Origin: Deuterostichococcus epilithicus
Taxonomy: Eukaryota > Chlorophyta > Trebouxiophyceae > Prasiolales > Stichococcaceae
Direction: 5' to 3'
Length of the DNA stretch: 64,000 nt
NCBI GenBank assembly: GCA_033439295.1
Contig: JAVTLE010000003.1
Location: forward strand, 1,860,001 to 1,924,000
Shown here: positions 1 to 11,800 of the stretch, piece by piece
Layout of the letters: each line of letters opens with the position of its first letter
Position numbering within the stretch: the stretch's first letter is position 1
Notes under the pieces: generated by a model
Database searches by the model: none
What the model was told of the DNA's origin: nothing
Seen by the model: only the letters and a program-made list of their open reading frames with translations
Translations under genes and position numbers: made by a program

Positions 1-41
1 CGTGATGGCCAGCGTTTGATGCGGCTTGCGTGCAACCGCAG

Positions 42-134
42 GCACTGCTCAAGTTCTTGGTGGCTTTCGTGGATGGGTGCCTGGAGGACGCTCCTGTGGA
101 AGGCGCGGACGCGCTGCAGTACACCGGCGGATGA
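42..134 (+). CDS. C-terminal exon of an unidentified gene (partial)
   Basis: An open stretch of 31 codons follows a good acceptor (AG at 40-41) and ends at TGA 132-134. It encodes a short acidic tail starting ALLKFLVAFVDGCLED. The length is a multiple of three, so the exon is phase 0. Everything upstream lies outside the window. I do not recognise the family. The coding-like composition and clean acceptor are the only support. Confidence 0.5.
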   Translation, partial: ALLKFLVAFVDGCLEDAPVEGADALQYTGG

Positions 135-1163
135 ACGATGCTGCAAGGGCCAGCGGCTCAGGCGGCAGCCTGCGCGCTGCGCCTCGACCGCTGACAGCTG
201 CGCCATGTCGCTATGTGATGCAATTTCAGCTTGGAGCGCAGCTGGCGGGGCGGTCGCTGCGGTTCTGTGAAGCAGCGCCGGATGCAGTGGGTGGCAGGGT
301 GCCGCGCAGCGGCATAAGATTCGTGAGGGTGGCTTGCACCTGCTGGCAATGCTGCTGAAACGGTGGCATGCATTTTATCCACATATGGATGGTGGTCGAG
401 GGGGTTCATGTGCAGCGTGTTTGCGCGGTGCCAATGAGGTGCCTTGGCGGTTCTGGGGCAAGGCATGAGGGGACGGCTTCCCCAGCTGTAGTCGCTGGGA
501 CTCATGCTCTCAGCTTGTTTGCACTCATCGTGTGTTTTGGCAGTTGCTCCACAACCTGGTTGGCCGCTAGTGGCTAATGCTTGCGCGGTGCGCGTGCGCG
601 TGCAAGAACAATCGAGTTTGTGAACGCCAGATGCGATCTGTTCACCGATGCGATCTGCCTTCAGCTCAGTCGCTGTTGGTACGCATTTCCTGCAAATGTC
701 TGCGCAGCTGCCCCCCGCACGGTACCCATAATTGTCGTCGTCAGTGACGAGCGCAACCTGCAACACAACTACAACTTCATCTTGATCCTATAGTCATGCT
801 CAGGACTTTGCACTACACTTTGCAGCGTTCTTTGAGCTACGTTTGCAAACATACATAATTCCGTTTACTGGCGACACTGGTGCCGTGAAGCATCGTCGAG
901 CAATCACCCGTCGACAACCTTCAGCCCGTCAGTGTAGCGGTTGTCTGGTGTGTTCTTGAAATCGCGTGAGATATTGATACGAAATAAAGCGATACAGCAC
1001 GCAAAACAGTCGCTGCACAACAGGCGTCGCTATCTGCCGCCGAGGCGCGGCTGCCTGTCATTTAAAGCAACGCAGCGCAACCAGCACACTCGTGCAAAGA
1101 CACAGACACGGATCAAAATCCTTTGAGTGGATCAGCTTTTGCGCAACGATCTGTGTAGGAGGC
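135..1163. other. Intergenic, about 1.0 kb
   Basis: This stretch should hold the 3' UTR of the partial gene to the left and the promoter of the carrier gene to the right. The 202-codon minus-strand frame at 158-766 has no recognisable motif and looks like chance in GC-rich DNA. I see nothing else. Confidence 0.5.
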
Positions 1164-3282
1164 ATGGCAGGTAGCGGCGGCAGCGGCGGCCATGCACACG
1201 CTGACTTGCAGGCAAAACCCAAGCCTCACAAGGTCGCCTCGGCACTATCCGGTAAGGGGGTCGCACACGGTTCTGTTTTCTTCCACGCCTTGCAATACCG
1301 CACCAGTGTCGATAACCGTTAATGCTGACACCCACAGGCGCAATGGCGGGCGCCGTCGTCAGCGCCTGCGTGCAGCCGCTGGATGTGCTGCGGACGCGCA
1401 TGCAGGCGGACGCCGCGGCGGGCAGGCTGCAGGGCTCGATCCCCACGCTCCGGATGCTGCTTCGAGACGCTGGCGCACGGTGAGCTGGAGCAGTCACACG
1501 TTTGCATCGCATCAGCCGGACCCCTCAACCAAATGTCTCTCAGAATGATTGCACACAGCGCCCTTCGCGTCATGGCTCGTGAATGCATTGGTGTGCTGCA
1601 CTGCACAATCGAAAGAAAACCATGATCCCCTCCTTTTCACCCTCAAATGGATCTGGGCTCTCAGCAGCGCGCCAACATCAATGCCGCCGCCGGCGCAGGG
1701 GCATGTGGCGGGGGACAGGCCCGACGGTGTGGCGCCTGAGCCTGGGTGCGGGGTTGCACTTCACTGCACTCGATGCGCTGAAGGGCGCGGCGGAGGCGCG
1801 GAGGCCGGACGGCAAGATGACGGCGACGGACGCTTTCCTTGTCGGCGGCCTGTCGCGGGCGGTGGCGGCCACGGCGCTGTGCCCTGTGACACTGGTGCGG
1901 CTCCAGGTCTTCAGGCACAGAGTCCGCGAATGTGACAACTTGCCCTGCCAGTTAGTGCGCCTGTGAGGGACATGCATGTCAGTGCGCCTGTGAGGGACAT
2001 GCATGACGAATTTGGGCGCTGAGTCTGTCGAAGCTGACGCATGTTGCCAACTTGCCGTCTCCAGGTGAAGACGCGCATGGAGTATGGCGGCCCAGGCAAC
2101 GTGCAATACCTGGTGCGCCTCGAACGGCAACAACTTCAGCATCCAGCCGCAATGCATTGACTTGCAGGTGTCACACGTTGCGACTGCATGTTGAAGGTGT
2201 TGTGCACACAAGGACGCAGCACCCAGCAACAACCACTCGAACTGCTGCTTGCAAACACACCCTGATCCAGCCCGACCCCTATCCCTAACTCGACGGCCTG
2301 CAGAACACGTGGAGCGCGCTGTTGACGATCATGCGGACCGAGGGGCCGCGGGGACTGTTTCGGGGGGTGGTGCCCACAGTGGCGACCAATGCTCCCTTCT
2401 CTGCGCTGTACTACATGTTCTACAAGGGGCTGCAGTCACGGCTCACACAGGCGGGTGCTCACAACCCCCCCAATTCGGTTCGCCGCCGGCTTCGCTTTTG
2501 TTACGCATGGCTGCCGCCCCCCCTCTCCCAAGCTGCCATACTGTGCTGCGGGCTGTGGCCGGATCCTCAGCTGTCTTTGCGTGGGAGAGAAGCAGCCTTG
2601 ATGGACAGGAGTCTGTCGATGCACAGGCCAACGCACAGGCTGACGGCTCAACTGCTGGCTGCCAACAGGAGGGCCGCAGCAGCTGGGCGGTCAACTCCAC
2701 ATCGGGCGTCGTCGCGGCGGTCGCGGCGACGGTGCTGACGCAGCCGACGGACGGTCTGCGAACGCGGATGCAGCTGGGGCTCTCGGCGCGTGGCGTCGGC
2801 GTCGCCGCCCTGATGCGACAGGTTTGGCCCCTTCGTGCATTCTAGTGCTGTCACCCTGGCTTCGAAGCTCAGGCGTGCATTGCCTTGCGACCAGCGTTTG
2901 GCTGACTCGTTGGCGCTGTGGGCAAGCTTCAAGCAGTACTGTGTGTAGCAGTATTGTGGGTAGGCACTGAAACTGCTGCATGTGGCGTCTTGAGGTGAGC
3001 TTGAATGCAGTGTTGAACTGCAGGTCGGACCGCTCTTGAAAGGTCTTCGAGCAGCAATTGACCCAGGGAAGACATAAGAAGCATACGTTGTTTGGGATGC
3101 TGCAGGCGGCAGCACAGGGCGGCGCTCGGGCGCTTATGGCCGGCGTTGCGCCGAGGATCGTCAAGCGCACGCTGCAGACGGCGCTACTGTGGACTCTGTA
3201 CGAGGAGCTCGTGCCGCACATGTCGGAAAGCGGCCGCGCGCTCAAGCAGTGGATCGGCAACCAGCAGAATTCCCGACCATAG
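1164..3282 (+). CDS. Mitochondrial carrier, SLC25A38/Hem25-like (glycine import for haem synthesis)
   Basis: Seven exons: 1164-1251, 1338-1479, 1699-1894, 2065-2112, 2304-2450, 2669-2821, 3106-3282; phases close and give about 316 residues, normal for the family. Three carrier repeats are visible, each with its signature: QPLDVLRTRMQ (repeat 1), CPVTLVKTRMEYGG (repeat 2, joined across exons 3 and 4) and TQPTDGLRTRMQ (repeat 3). GMWRGTGPTVWR follows repeat 1. The CPVTLVKTRME pattern and the repeat 1 tail resemble SLC25A38, the inner-membrane carrier that brings glycine in for 5-aminolevulinate synthesis in animals and yeast. In algae, which make ALA from glutamate, the substrate is less certain. 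Intron 5 is best read with a GC donor (CAG|GCGGGT at 2451); the alternative is a weak GT donor at 2478. Carrier family is sure; the subfamily is probable. Confidence 0.85.
1954..2005. repeat. 27-bp tandem duplication in carrier intron 3
   Basis: The unit beginning AGTGCGCCTGTGAGGGACAT occurs at 1954 and again at 1981 with no mismatch over 25 bases. It is intronic and looks like a recent local duplication. Confidence 0.9.
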
Positions 3283-4960
3283 TACATGGTTGCGGCCATG
3301 CACAGCTGTGCCGTGCGGCCGGAGTACTCACTCCCAGTCTTTGGCGCCCGGCGCCTCTCAATGCGCGCCTGGGCGCGCTGGTGAATTTAAATTGCTTTGC
3401 TTCAAAATGCAGTGGAACCATGTTCGCGGTCTGCAGTCACATGGTCTGTAGGTATCAGCCCATGGAAGTGGTCAGACTCTCAGAAGACCGTCAGCAAGCA
3501 CGCACGCCACGCATGAACCGGTGGATTGTATACGATTCTGCAGCTGACAACCGCAAATCGCTTGCAAAAAAGTGTCCGGTGACGAATGTTGCTCTGCAAG
3601 GTGGGTACATCTGAACCCGCAGCATTGCACACGGCTGTTGACCGGCAGTCAAGGCTCATCACTCTCGCTGGTGCAGGTTCGCAACGATTCCGGCACAAGA
3701 TCTCGGTTGTCTGTGCTTCTTGGATGACATCACAGTAAGGGGAGTTGTCAACAGGGGTTCCCGATGAGTTGCTATCTGTGCACCGCCGCAAAATGCGTCA
3801 AACCGCCCTGTGACGGAAGGATTTGGTGTGCTGACGAGGCTCTTGGTCGAGGAGAGGAATAGAGCGCGCTGCGCCTGCGGTCTCATCTGATGTATCCGAA
3901 CCGGCTGCTGACCCAGGATTGCACCACTCACCCTGGGCTCTGCAGCATCCGTACCGCCGGCAGCCGAACCGTGGACTTGTCGGAGGATAAGCCTCACGTC
4001 CGGAAGGTCGTGTGCAGCAGAAAGTGCCGGAGCCCCATTCTTCAGCGTTCGTATCAACTTGCTCTTGTTGCAGGGGTTATCAGCCGCACGCTTCTGACAG
4101 GACCGATCGCCAATCCGTCGGTCCGGCTTGGTGCTGGCACTCAGCACAGCAATCTGCAGGTCCTTGCACTGAGCGCTTCGCCCTCGGCGGCAACATAAAC
4201 GGCGCAGCTCTCTTACCAGCGAAGGGGGAATAGCTGTGTGCGCCTCGAGCGGGTGGCAGTTTGCCATCAGGCAGGCACCGAGCCTTGGTCTGCCAGCCAG
4301 AGCCAGCTCAGCAACATGCGTTGAAGCAGGCCGGCTGCCACTGCAGCGGCAAGAACACACGCTGAGTCGCTGGTGGTCGCCGTTCAAGGGCCAGGCGCCC
4401 TCGCCACGCGCAGGCAGCGCAGCGACAGCGATGATGCAAGGTGCGGCTGCGGTGGCAGTACCCCGAAGCATCCTGCCTTGCGTATGCTGACCAAGACGCC
4501 CTGACAGAGCTGGCTGCTATAACAACGTCAATGCTGAACGAACAAAGGCATTGGTTCAGGTCCGACGACCCCAGTCGCCATCCCTGGCATCGCTAAGCGA
4601 TCGCCGCCGCACGGCCAGCGGTCTCAGGTGACGCCTGGAAGGACTGGCAGTACAGGAGTGCTCGACAGTGCCACGACCTTGCGACAGCTTCTCTGCAGCG
4701 GTTCTCCGACAGCGTACTGATACATCTGCAGGATGCTGGACCTACGACGGCGGGGTCCAGCGGCTATCAGCTGGACCTGTCTCAGGTGCTTATGCCGACC
4801 TTGCTGCGGACTCGGCCTCTGCACGTCGGCAGCGGCGAGACTGTGTCGGCATGCTGGTGCTGCACACCTCGACACGAGGCAATGCAGGGCTTGTAGCGGT
4901 AAACCAGGGCCCCTGATCGCCACTGAGGCGCGCGCTGCAATTGGCCTGCAGGAGCACGTC
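3283..4960. other. Unassigned 1.7 kb between carrier and SnRK1 beta genes
   Basis: This holds the carrier 3' UTR and the promoter and possible non-coding 5' exon of the SnRK1 beta gene. A minus-strand frame of 270 codons (3659-4471) is the longest here, but I recognise no domain in it, and its composition (many Cys, Arg, Ser) is typical of chance frames in this DNA. I do not call it a gene. Confidence 0.4.
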
Positions 4961-7900
4961 ATGCAGGAGCTGAACGCGAGGCACAGCGCCAGCGTGGCGG
5001 CCAAGCTGGACGCCCTGAAGCAGCAGCAGGGGCAGGGGCAGGGGCAGGGGCAGGCGCAGCAGGGTCAGGCCTTGCCGGCGGGGCAGCCGCCGGGCCGGCG
5101 GCAGGACACGCGGCAGGTCCCAAAGCGGTCGCTGTCGCCGAGCTCCGACTTCTGGCGGCAGTCGCAGCGGCAGGCGCAGCGGAACGCGTCGCAGGGCCTT
5201 CAGGAGGTGCCCGCTCGCCACTGGAGTCCTCCTCTCGCTGGCCCTGCCGGCAGCGCCGCATGCATGCTGTCTGCACAGCCGGTCCTTGGCCCTGTATCAA
5301 GCATGCAGCATGCGGCCGCTCAGGCTCAGGAGGATGCCGGCATGGAGCGTCGTTTGACATCCTCCATGCAGGCATTGGAGATGTGGCATGCCGGGCTGAA
5401 CCCTGGCCGGTGCTGCCGCAGGTGCTAGTGTACTCGGGACACTATGCCTCGGAGCTGCCGGCTGTTCCCGGAGGTGTCGCAAGGGAGGTACGTGGAGGCC
5501 TCGGCTGTGCTTTGTCGTCATGCATCCTGCCGTCCTGAGCAGTCACTGTTGAGCGCGCCGCTGCCGCGCATGCACAGCGAGCTGCGCAGCCGAGCTGACA
5601 CAGCGCTTGTCGCTGCAACCAGGCGCAGCCCGAGCACAGGGCGGCGAGCGAGCGGCGGCAGCCGCTGAACGTGACGACCCAGGTGTGTGGCATGTGTTGT
5701 TGACTGCGGACGTGGCGTCCCCCTGCCGCAGCAGTTTGTTGCTTTGCACAGGACCGCCCAGGCAGCAGGGAGCGTGCCCCTGTCCCGGCGCCTGCTGGCG
5801 GCCCCTCAACGGCTCCTCACCCTGCCTCCCCTGCGTCCCCAGAGCCCGCGCGGCAGCCTGGCGACGGGGCTTGCAGGCCTGGCGGTGTCGGGCGGCCGCT
5901 CCGAGTTCCCCGTGGTCCCCACCGAGGCAACGCTCGTGAAGGCGGTGCTGGCCTGGGGTGCCGGATCCGCCGCCAGCGTCGAGGTCAAGGGCTCCTACGA
6001 CGAGTGGGGCCCCGCGCGGCGGCTGCAGCAGCAGCCGGACGGCAGCTGGGCCATCGCGGCATACCTCGCGCCCGGCGTGTACCAGGTGAGCAGGGCTCAG
6101 CGGCAGGGTTCTGCTTCGGGGTCTTGCATCAGGGTCTCGCCGGGGGCTTTGGGTCACGATGTCCAGTCCAGCGATGTGTGGTTGGTGGGGTGCTGCGCGG
6201 CGTCGGCGGCCTGACAGTGGTGACCTCGCGAAAATTTGTCACTGGCGGGCCAACACCTGGTCAAATAGTGAGGATTCGCCTGAAAGCGTCAGGTCGTTAT
6301 GCCCGGCGGCGTCGTGTGCCCGGCTGTGCTACTTGCAGCCTAAACAGTGACAGGCGCCGCCCACCGGCTTCCCTGCGCATCTGCACTGCGCTCGTCAGGC
6401 TCTGCTGGCAGCACCCCGCCCATGCTGCTTAGGATGCGGCTGTGTCGCCAAGGCGGTGATGTGGCTTCTGCAGCAGGTGGCTCGTGCAGTGCTCGATGAC
6501 CATTCCTCCAGCCCCGCCAATGTCGGCCTCCTTTTCACCCCACAATATTTCCTCCCTCCCCTGCAGTACAAGTATGTAGTGGACGGCGTGTGGCGGTACG
6601 ACCCCTGGGCGCCGGTCGTTCGCGACGAGGACGGCAACCTGAACAACGTGCTGGAGGTCATCGACCCGTGCACCTCCTTTGACATCCCCGTCGACTTCGA
6701 CTCGCCGCCCTCGCCACCCTCCAGGTGCGGACGGCGGTCTGTTTGGTGACCGAGCCCCGACAGCTCTGCCCGGGGACAGAGGTGCTGCAGCTGGATCTGA
6801 GTTGGCATTGCCAGGGGCTGCGGCGTTTGAGTTGCACGGTGGCCGCGGCTCGCCCGCTGCCGCCCCGCCTTCCTTGCATGCTTCCTGCCTGCTTGCTGGC
6901 AGGCGGCGGAGCAGCCGTCAGACCTGTTACTGCACATGCGATTCCGACGCCTCACGCACCACCCGCCTCAGTTGGCGTGCGCCGCCGCCAGCTCTCCAAC
7001 GACAACCCATTGGACCCTGCATCCGCCTGACACACATCCATCGTCCTGCACCCGCAGCTACGCCCAGGACATGCCGGCGGCGGGGGACCTGGCGACGGAG
7101 CCGCCGCTGATGCCGCCGCAGGCGACGCTCACGCCGCTGGACCTGGACATGGCTGCCGGCGCCGTCGCCTGGCCCGAGGTGCGCCCAGCAAGTGGAGGGG
7201 AAACAGCGTCTGCTCTGCTGGCCTTTGCTGCATCGCATCCTCACTGGCCGCGTGGGGTGAGCTTGGAGGCGCCAGGGCGGTCGCAACGCTGCATCGTCGC
7301 ATTGGTTGCATGCACAAACCAGGGCGGAATGGGTCACCCATGGCGAGACGCCTCCACGCGCTGCAGCATGACACCCAGTGCACCCGAGTGCACTGCTGCC
7401 TCTGCTTCGGGTCCGACTGCCACGCTCGATGACGAGCCTGGTGTTGACACAGCTGCACAACAGCTTGCACAACATGTGGTCCGCATCGTCACGCGTGCTT
7501 CCGCGCACCAGAGCTCGTGCCGCCACGCAGGCCGGGGAGCCGCGGCCGCTGCACCCTGCGGAGCATGCGGTGCTGAACCACGTGTATGTGGCGCGCTCGG
7601 CGCACCGCAGCTCCGCCCACGAGTCCGAGCTCCCGAAGGTGCACAGCCTGGAGGCGCCACTGAGCTGGGCGTGCCCTAAACCCTATACCCCGTTCCGTAA
7701 TCAGAGTTGCAGAACAGTATAGCATGACGAGAGGGCTCGGTCTGCCAGCCTGTGGCGATAGAGAGCAGCCTGCTGAGAGCATGACCGGGCAGGCTGCTTC
7801 TTTGCAGGAGCCGCTCATAGTTGGCGCCACCATCCGCTACCGCTCGAAGCATGTGGTACGAGCGCTGGTCTGCAATCCGCCGCTCAACGCATCCTGCGCT

Positions 7901-8077
7901 CCAGATTGCATGTACATGTTTTTTCAGGATTTCGAAAGCTCAGCGCAGATTTGCCATCCCTGCCGCTGTGCTGGTGCACAGGTCACGCTCATGTACAAGC
8001 CGCGGCCCAACTCGATGCTGGGTTTGACGCCCTCTGGCCGGCTGCCAAGCGGCGCGATGCCCGATCTAAACCGCTGA
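4961..8077 (+). CDS. SnRK1/AMPK beta subunit (CBM48 plus AMPKBI/ASC domain)
   Basis: Regulatory scaffold subunit of the plant SnRK1 (AMPK/SNF1) kinase complex; it bridges the catalytic alpha and gamma subunits and carries a glycan-binding module. Exons: 4961-5206, 5422-5487, 5843-6085, 6567-6724, 7058-7178, 7531-7638, 7808-7855, 7982-8077, all phase-consistent, about 361 residues. The CBM48 module spans exons 3-4 (VEVKGSYDEW, then YKYVVDGVWRYDPW and NLNNVLEVIDP). The AMPKBI/ASC domain is split over exons 5-8 (EPPLMPPQ, HAVLNHVYVARS, IRYRSKHV, VTLMYKPRP). The N-terminus is Gln/Gly-rich and disordered. The start is uncertain: the ATG at 4961 is the first in this exon, but the frame is open upstream to an acceptor at 4950-4951, so a 5' exon may exist. 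I see no MGN myristoylation signal. The second exon (VLVYSGHYASEL) is supported by phase only. Confidence 0.85.
5027..5061 (+). repeat. GGGGCA hexanucleotide repeat coding Gln-Gly
   Basis: About four to five copies of GGGGCA encode alternating Gln and Gly in the disordered N-terminus of the SnRK1 beta subunit. It is likely length-polymorphic. Confidence 0.85.
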
Positions 8078-8403
8078 GCTTCACTGGCACCGCCTGGGGT
8101 AAATGCACACGCCCGGGCCGGCGAGACGCCGACCTGGATGGGCACGTGATTGGAGGACGTTGCAGGAAGGTCTCTCAAAGCGGCAGAGTGACTTGGGAGG
8201 AGCGAGCATGCTGTGGCGGGCCTGGCCATGTGCAAGTGCGTAGCGTTTGTGTCATAGAACAGCGATGCAGGAGGCATGACAAGGTTGACCGTGTTATAGG
8301 AGCGACAAACGGAGCGTCCTGCTGGCTTGGGATTGAGCAATGACATGTTGCAGGCGTCAGTTTGCAAGTGCATTGACGCGAATCCGGGTATGTAGTAGGC
8401 ATT

Positions 8404-8428
8404 TGATCTCAGCCGCAAGCTGAGATCA
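8404..8428. repeat. Perfect 10-bp stem hairpin in 3' region
   Basis: TGATCTCAGC and its exact reverse complement flank the 5-nt loop CGCAA. It lies about 330 bp past the SnRK1 beta stop and before its candidate TGTAA signal. Confidence 0.8.
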
Positions 8429-8527
8429 CAGCCAGATCGACAGCATCGAGTACCTACCTTGACAGAGTCGCTCTGGAGACGAGAGCACACGAGCTGGATG
8501 GCACGAATCTGATTGCAAACACTCTCC

Positions 8528-8532
8528 TGTAA
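8528..8532 (+). terminator. Candidate TGTAA poly(A) signal, SnRK1 beta gene
   Basis: Green algae use TGTAA as the poly(A) signal. This copy is the first I see downstream of the stop at 8077. A five-base motif occurs by chance, so support is weak. Confidence 0.3.
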
Positions 8533-8747
8533 ACCTGGCACCTGGAGAAGTCAGTAATTAGGCGTACACCATGGAATCGTATCAAAACACTGGCGCTTGG
8601 GGCTACAACCAAAACTTTCACACAGCTGCTACACCACGAGACGCTTGGAGCACTCTGTGCAGGCCTGACGCAGCCACCACGGCGCGCTCCCTGCAAGTCG
8701 TGGCCTGCTACCGCCGCGTTACGGCCGCTGATTGTTCACACTGCGCG

Positions 8748-8752
8748 TTACA
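8748..8752 (-). terminator. Candidate TGTAA poly(A) signal, ALG11
   Basis: TTACA on the plus strand reads TGTAA on the minus strand, 145 nt past the ALG11 stop. If both sites are used, the two convergent transcripts would end without overlapping. Confidence 0.35.
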
Positions 8753-8896
8753 TGGCGCTGTGTGGCTTCTGTTCACCAGGTGGCACTGGTGGCGATGCGC
8801 CGCCGCCGCCGCCGCCGCTGCCACCGCCGTCGCAGCGCCAGCGCCGTCAACGCTGCCGTCACTACGCCTGCAGACGCCGATGTTCCTGTGCTGCCG

Positions 8897-11800
8897 TCAC
8901 CGCGGCAGCGCCGGCAGCATGCCGTCCAGGAACGCCGCCTTGAAGGCGGCATCGGAGAACCGGGCGGCACTCGCACGAGCCGCCGCTGCCAGCTGCCGCC
9001 GGGCGCCGCCGTCCATGCCCAGCACCTCCGTGATGGCCTCCGCATACTCCGCCTCCGTCCGGCAAAGATAGCCTGCAGCAGCGCACAGAGAGGTCTGGAC
9101 CCGGTGGAGTGTAGCGACAACCGCTCGGGACAGCCTACACGCTGCTGACCTCAAGCGGATCCCCCCAGACTGGACAGCGGTGCAGCAACAACCAGTCCAC
9201 GAGCATCACGGCGAAGCAATAGCAGACCCTCGGGCGGCCCCTGCAAACCGCAAAGTGTACCTGCACGGCGCGGCTGGCCAAAGGCATCCAAGCCGTCCAT
9301 GGCAGCGAGGATGTCCTCCCGCGGGCCGCCCGAGTCGTTGACGATGGGCACCACGCCTGTGGTGCACCAGCTGGTTGGATGGCTGCTGACGACTGGGCGG
9401 GCGTGGAACTGTTCGACTGCTGACGGCCGGAACTATGATGTTGGGCCTGTGATTTGCCATGGTGACGACCGCATCTGCTTGACATCCGATCTGCACTCGC
9501 CAACCATGACGTTCCTGGGTTCCCCGGCAAGTCGGTGGCGGATCTGTCCGGCGGCGAATACGGAGAGGATGATGCCACTGGTGAGGATTCTGCAACTGGT
9601 CGGGCCTGGCTTACAGAGGACACACAAGCGTGGGCAGCAAGGGTGCGAATTTGGCACCTGCCGCCATGTACTGCACGATGGAGATGCCGAAGTGCTCGTC
9701 TACCATGGTGTGCAGGCCGCCCACTGCGCCGCCCAGCAGCAGCTTCACCTGCAGCGCGCACAGTCATGGGCCCACACTCAAAACCAAGCAAAGTCGACCC
9801 GGCCTCCTCTCTTACATCTTCCAAAAGAAATGCAACTCTGGTCTGTCGGGCCTGCCCAGCAGCAGCTACACCTGCAGCACCGATAGCTATGATTCCAGGC
9901 TCAGAACTCATAGGCACTCGCTGGATGGGTGCTGAAATTCCAGTCGGTCCTCCAGACAGTGGGGCGCGCCCCGCACTCGCCAGCCTTCAGACTCGCAAGG
10001 CCGCCAGAATTGCGAATGACTGCGCCCCATCCGCCCCATTCCTGTCTAGTCAACGCACTGTCGGTCGTGATGCGGCAACCCAAGCGTCCAAGGAGCATCC
10101 AGCCGCGCCGGGTGGCAGATCAGTGTCGCATGCCGACGCTCGCGCTGCTCCGAGGTGTGCTACGGCTTCCGATGGGAGTGTTGCCGCAGCAGCATGCCGG
10201 CCCACCTCGTCCCAGGGGGCATTGACATGAAAGTCGACGTGGTCCTGTATCTGCAGCTCCTCGGCCTGCCGCCGCAGTGCGTCGATGCGTGCGGCGTCAC
10301 CCGCGTTGCGGCAGCTGCCTATGAGCTTCAGCCGCGCCGACAGCACCGCCCCGCCTGCGCAGGCAGGGTAGGGCAAGTCCACTCGCGAGTGCACCGCCTG
10401 CAGTGCCGTGTACAAGCAGTCATGCAGCGCCGAATCTGGTGTTGGGACGGCCGGGGGCTTGTGGCTGTAATCCTCGAAGGCAGAGGACGATGCATGTGCC
10501 GTCTGCTGCCGCTCCCACTCCCGGCCACATGTGCAAGGCGCTGCCAGCCGCCTGGCGGGTGTGAAGCGCGGCGGCAGCCGCGCCTGCAGCTTGCATCCAC
10601 CCTTCCTCTGCAAGGAGGAAGAGCGAGGACGTGCAGACACAGGAGGGTAGACAGGCTCACTGGTGGTGCTGGTGGAGGAGAAGGCGAGCGCCCGCCGCCG
10701 CGCCCGCGCAAAGGCGCTCAGCTGCAGTCCATGGTCCTTCTCCGGCCGGAACTGCCTCATTGAAACAGATGCATGTTGGCCTCAGGATTTACACATATCG
10801 CGTATCGTTCTCGACACGTTGTATCTGTTGCCCCTGTGAAGCCCCGAGTGCTTCAGGCGCATATGAAGTCGCAGTCACGTTCAGCACTCCTGCATCCCAG
10901 TTGGCGGCTGAAGTGCAGACGCCTGCCTGCCACTAGATGGCCAAGTCCGCTGCAGTGCTGCGGAGCTTCAGACTTCAGAAAATGGTTTGCATTCCTGCTG
11001 AGCTCCCCGACCTGGGCCAGGGAAACCAGGTAGAGGCGCTTGAGCTTGCGCTCGAGCGGCAGCGCTGCTAGATCTGCCGTGTCGCATGGCGGAAACACGC
11101 GCATCGGCGGCGCCCACGCCAGGAACAGCTGCCGCACGTGCTCCGCTGTCCAGCTGCTGTTGGCCATGGACGCCTGCGGGGGCGAGGGGCAGCAGCCGCA
11201 TCAGGCGAACGGCTCCTGCCAGCCTCCGTGAATGACATGTGCACCGCCTAGGCGCATCAGTGGGAGAACCCTGCTGGCGGGCGACGCATGCATGGCCATC
11301 GCGCAGCGGCCACGAGCAACTGCACAGAGCTGTGGCGGCGCCGCCCGTTGCTGCGAGCTGCCCGAGCCGCGACACCGGACAGACGTCCTGGCTGCCTGCA
11401 TCTCGTTCGAGAGTCTGCATCCGTGCCATCCACCTTGTGCTCTACCATTCGCACGAGACCCACGTTGAATCGCAGCTGGTGTCTAATCTACTCACGTTTG
11501 CGAAGCCGCCAGCGATGCCGTAGGCAGCGGCAAACACGTGGTAGTAGGCCAGTTTGACGGCAGAGCGCAGGGTGCTGCCAGCGATGATGGCGCTGTTGTT
11601 GTATGACGCCGCGCCCGACTGCGAGCGAAAGGGAACACACACCAATCTGGGACGAGAGACCGGGAATCTAGATCTCATGGGAGCAGAAACGTCAACCATG
11701 CCACGTCTGCACGCAGTGTTTAGAGGGGTCCAGGGGTGCAATGCGGCGCCAGGCTGTGCATCACAGAGTTAGCCGCTGTCTGGCAGCAGGGCTCGTCCCC

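Larger units (their letters stand above)
8078..8896. other. Convergent intergenic region, SnRK1 beta and ALG11 3' ends
   Basis: The two genes point at each other. A TGTAA on each strand (8528-8532 plus, 8748-8752 minus) could be the poly(A) signals, and a perfect hairpin lies at 8404-8428. No coding sequence is recognised. Confidence 0.5.

Noticed and set aside
158-766. 202-codon minus-strand frame
   Set aside because: No recognisable domain, high Cys/Arg/His content, and no splice or start support.
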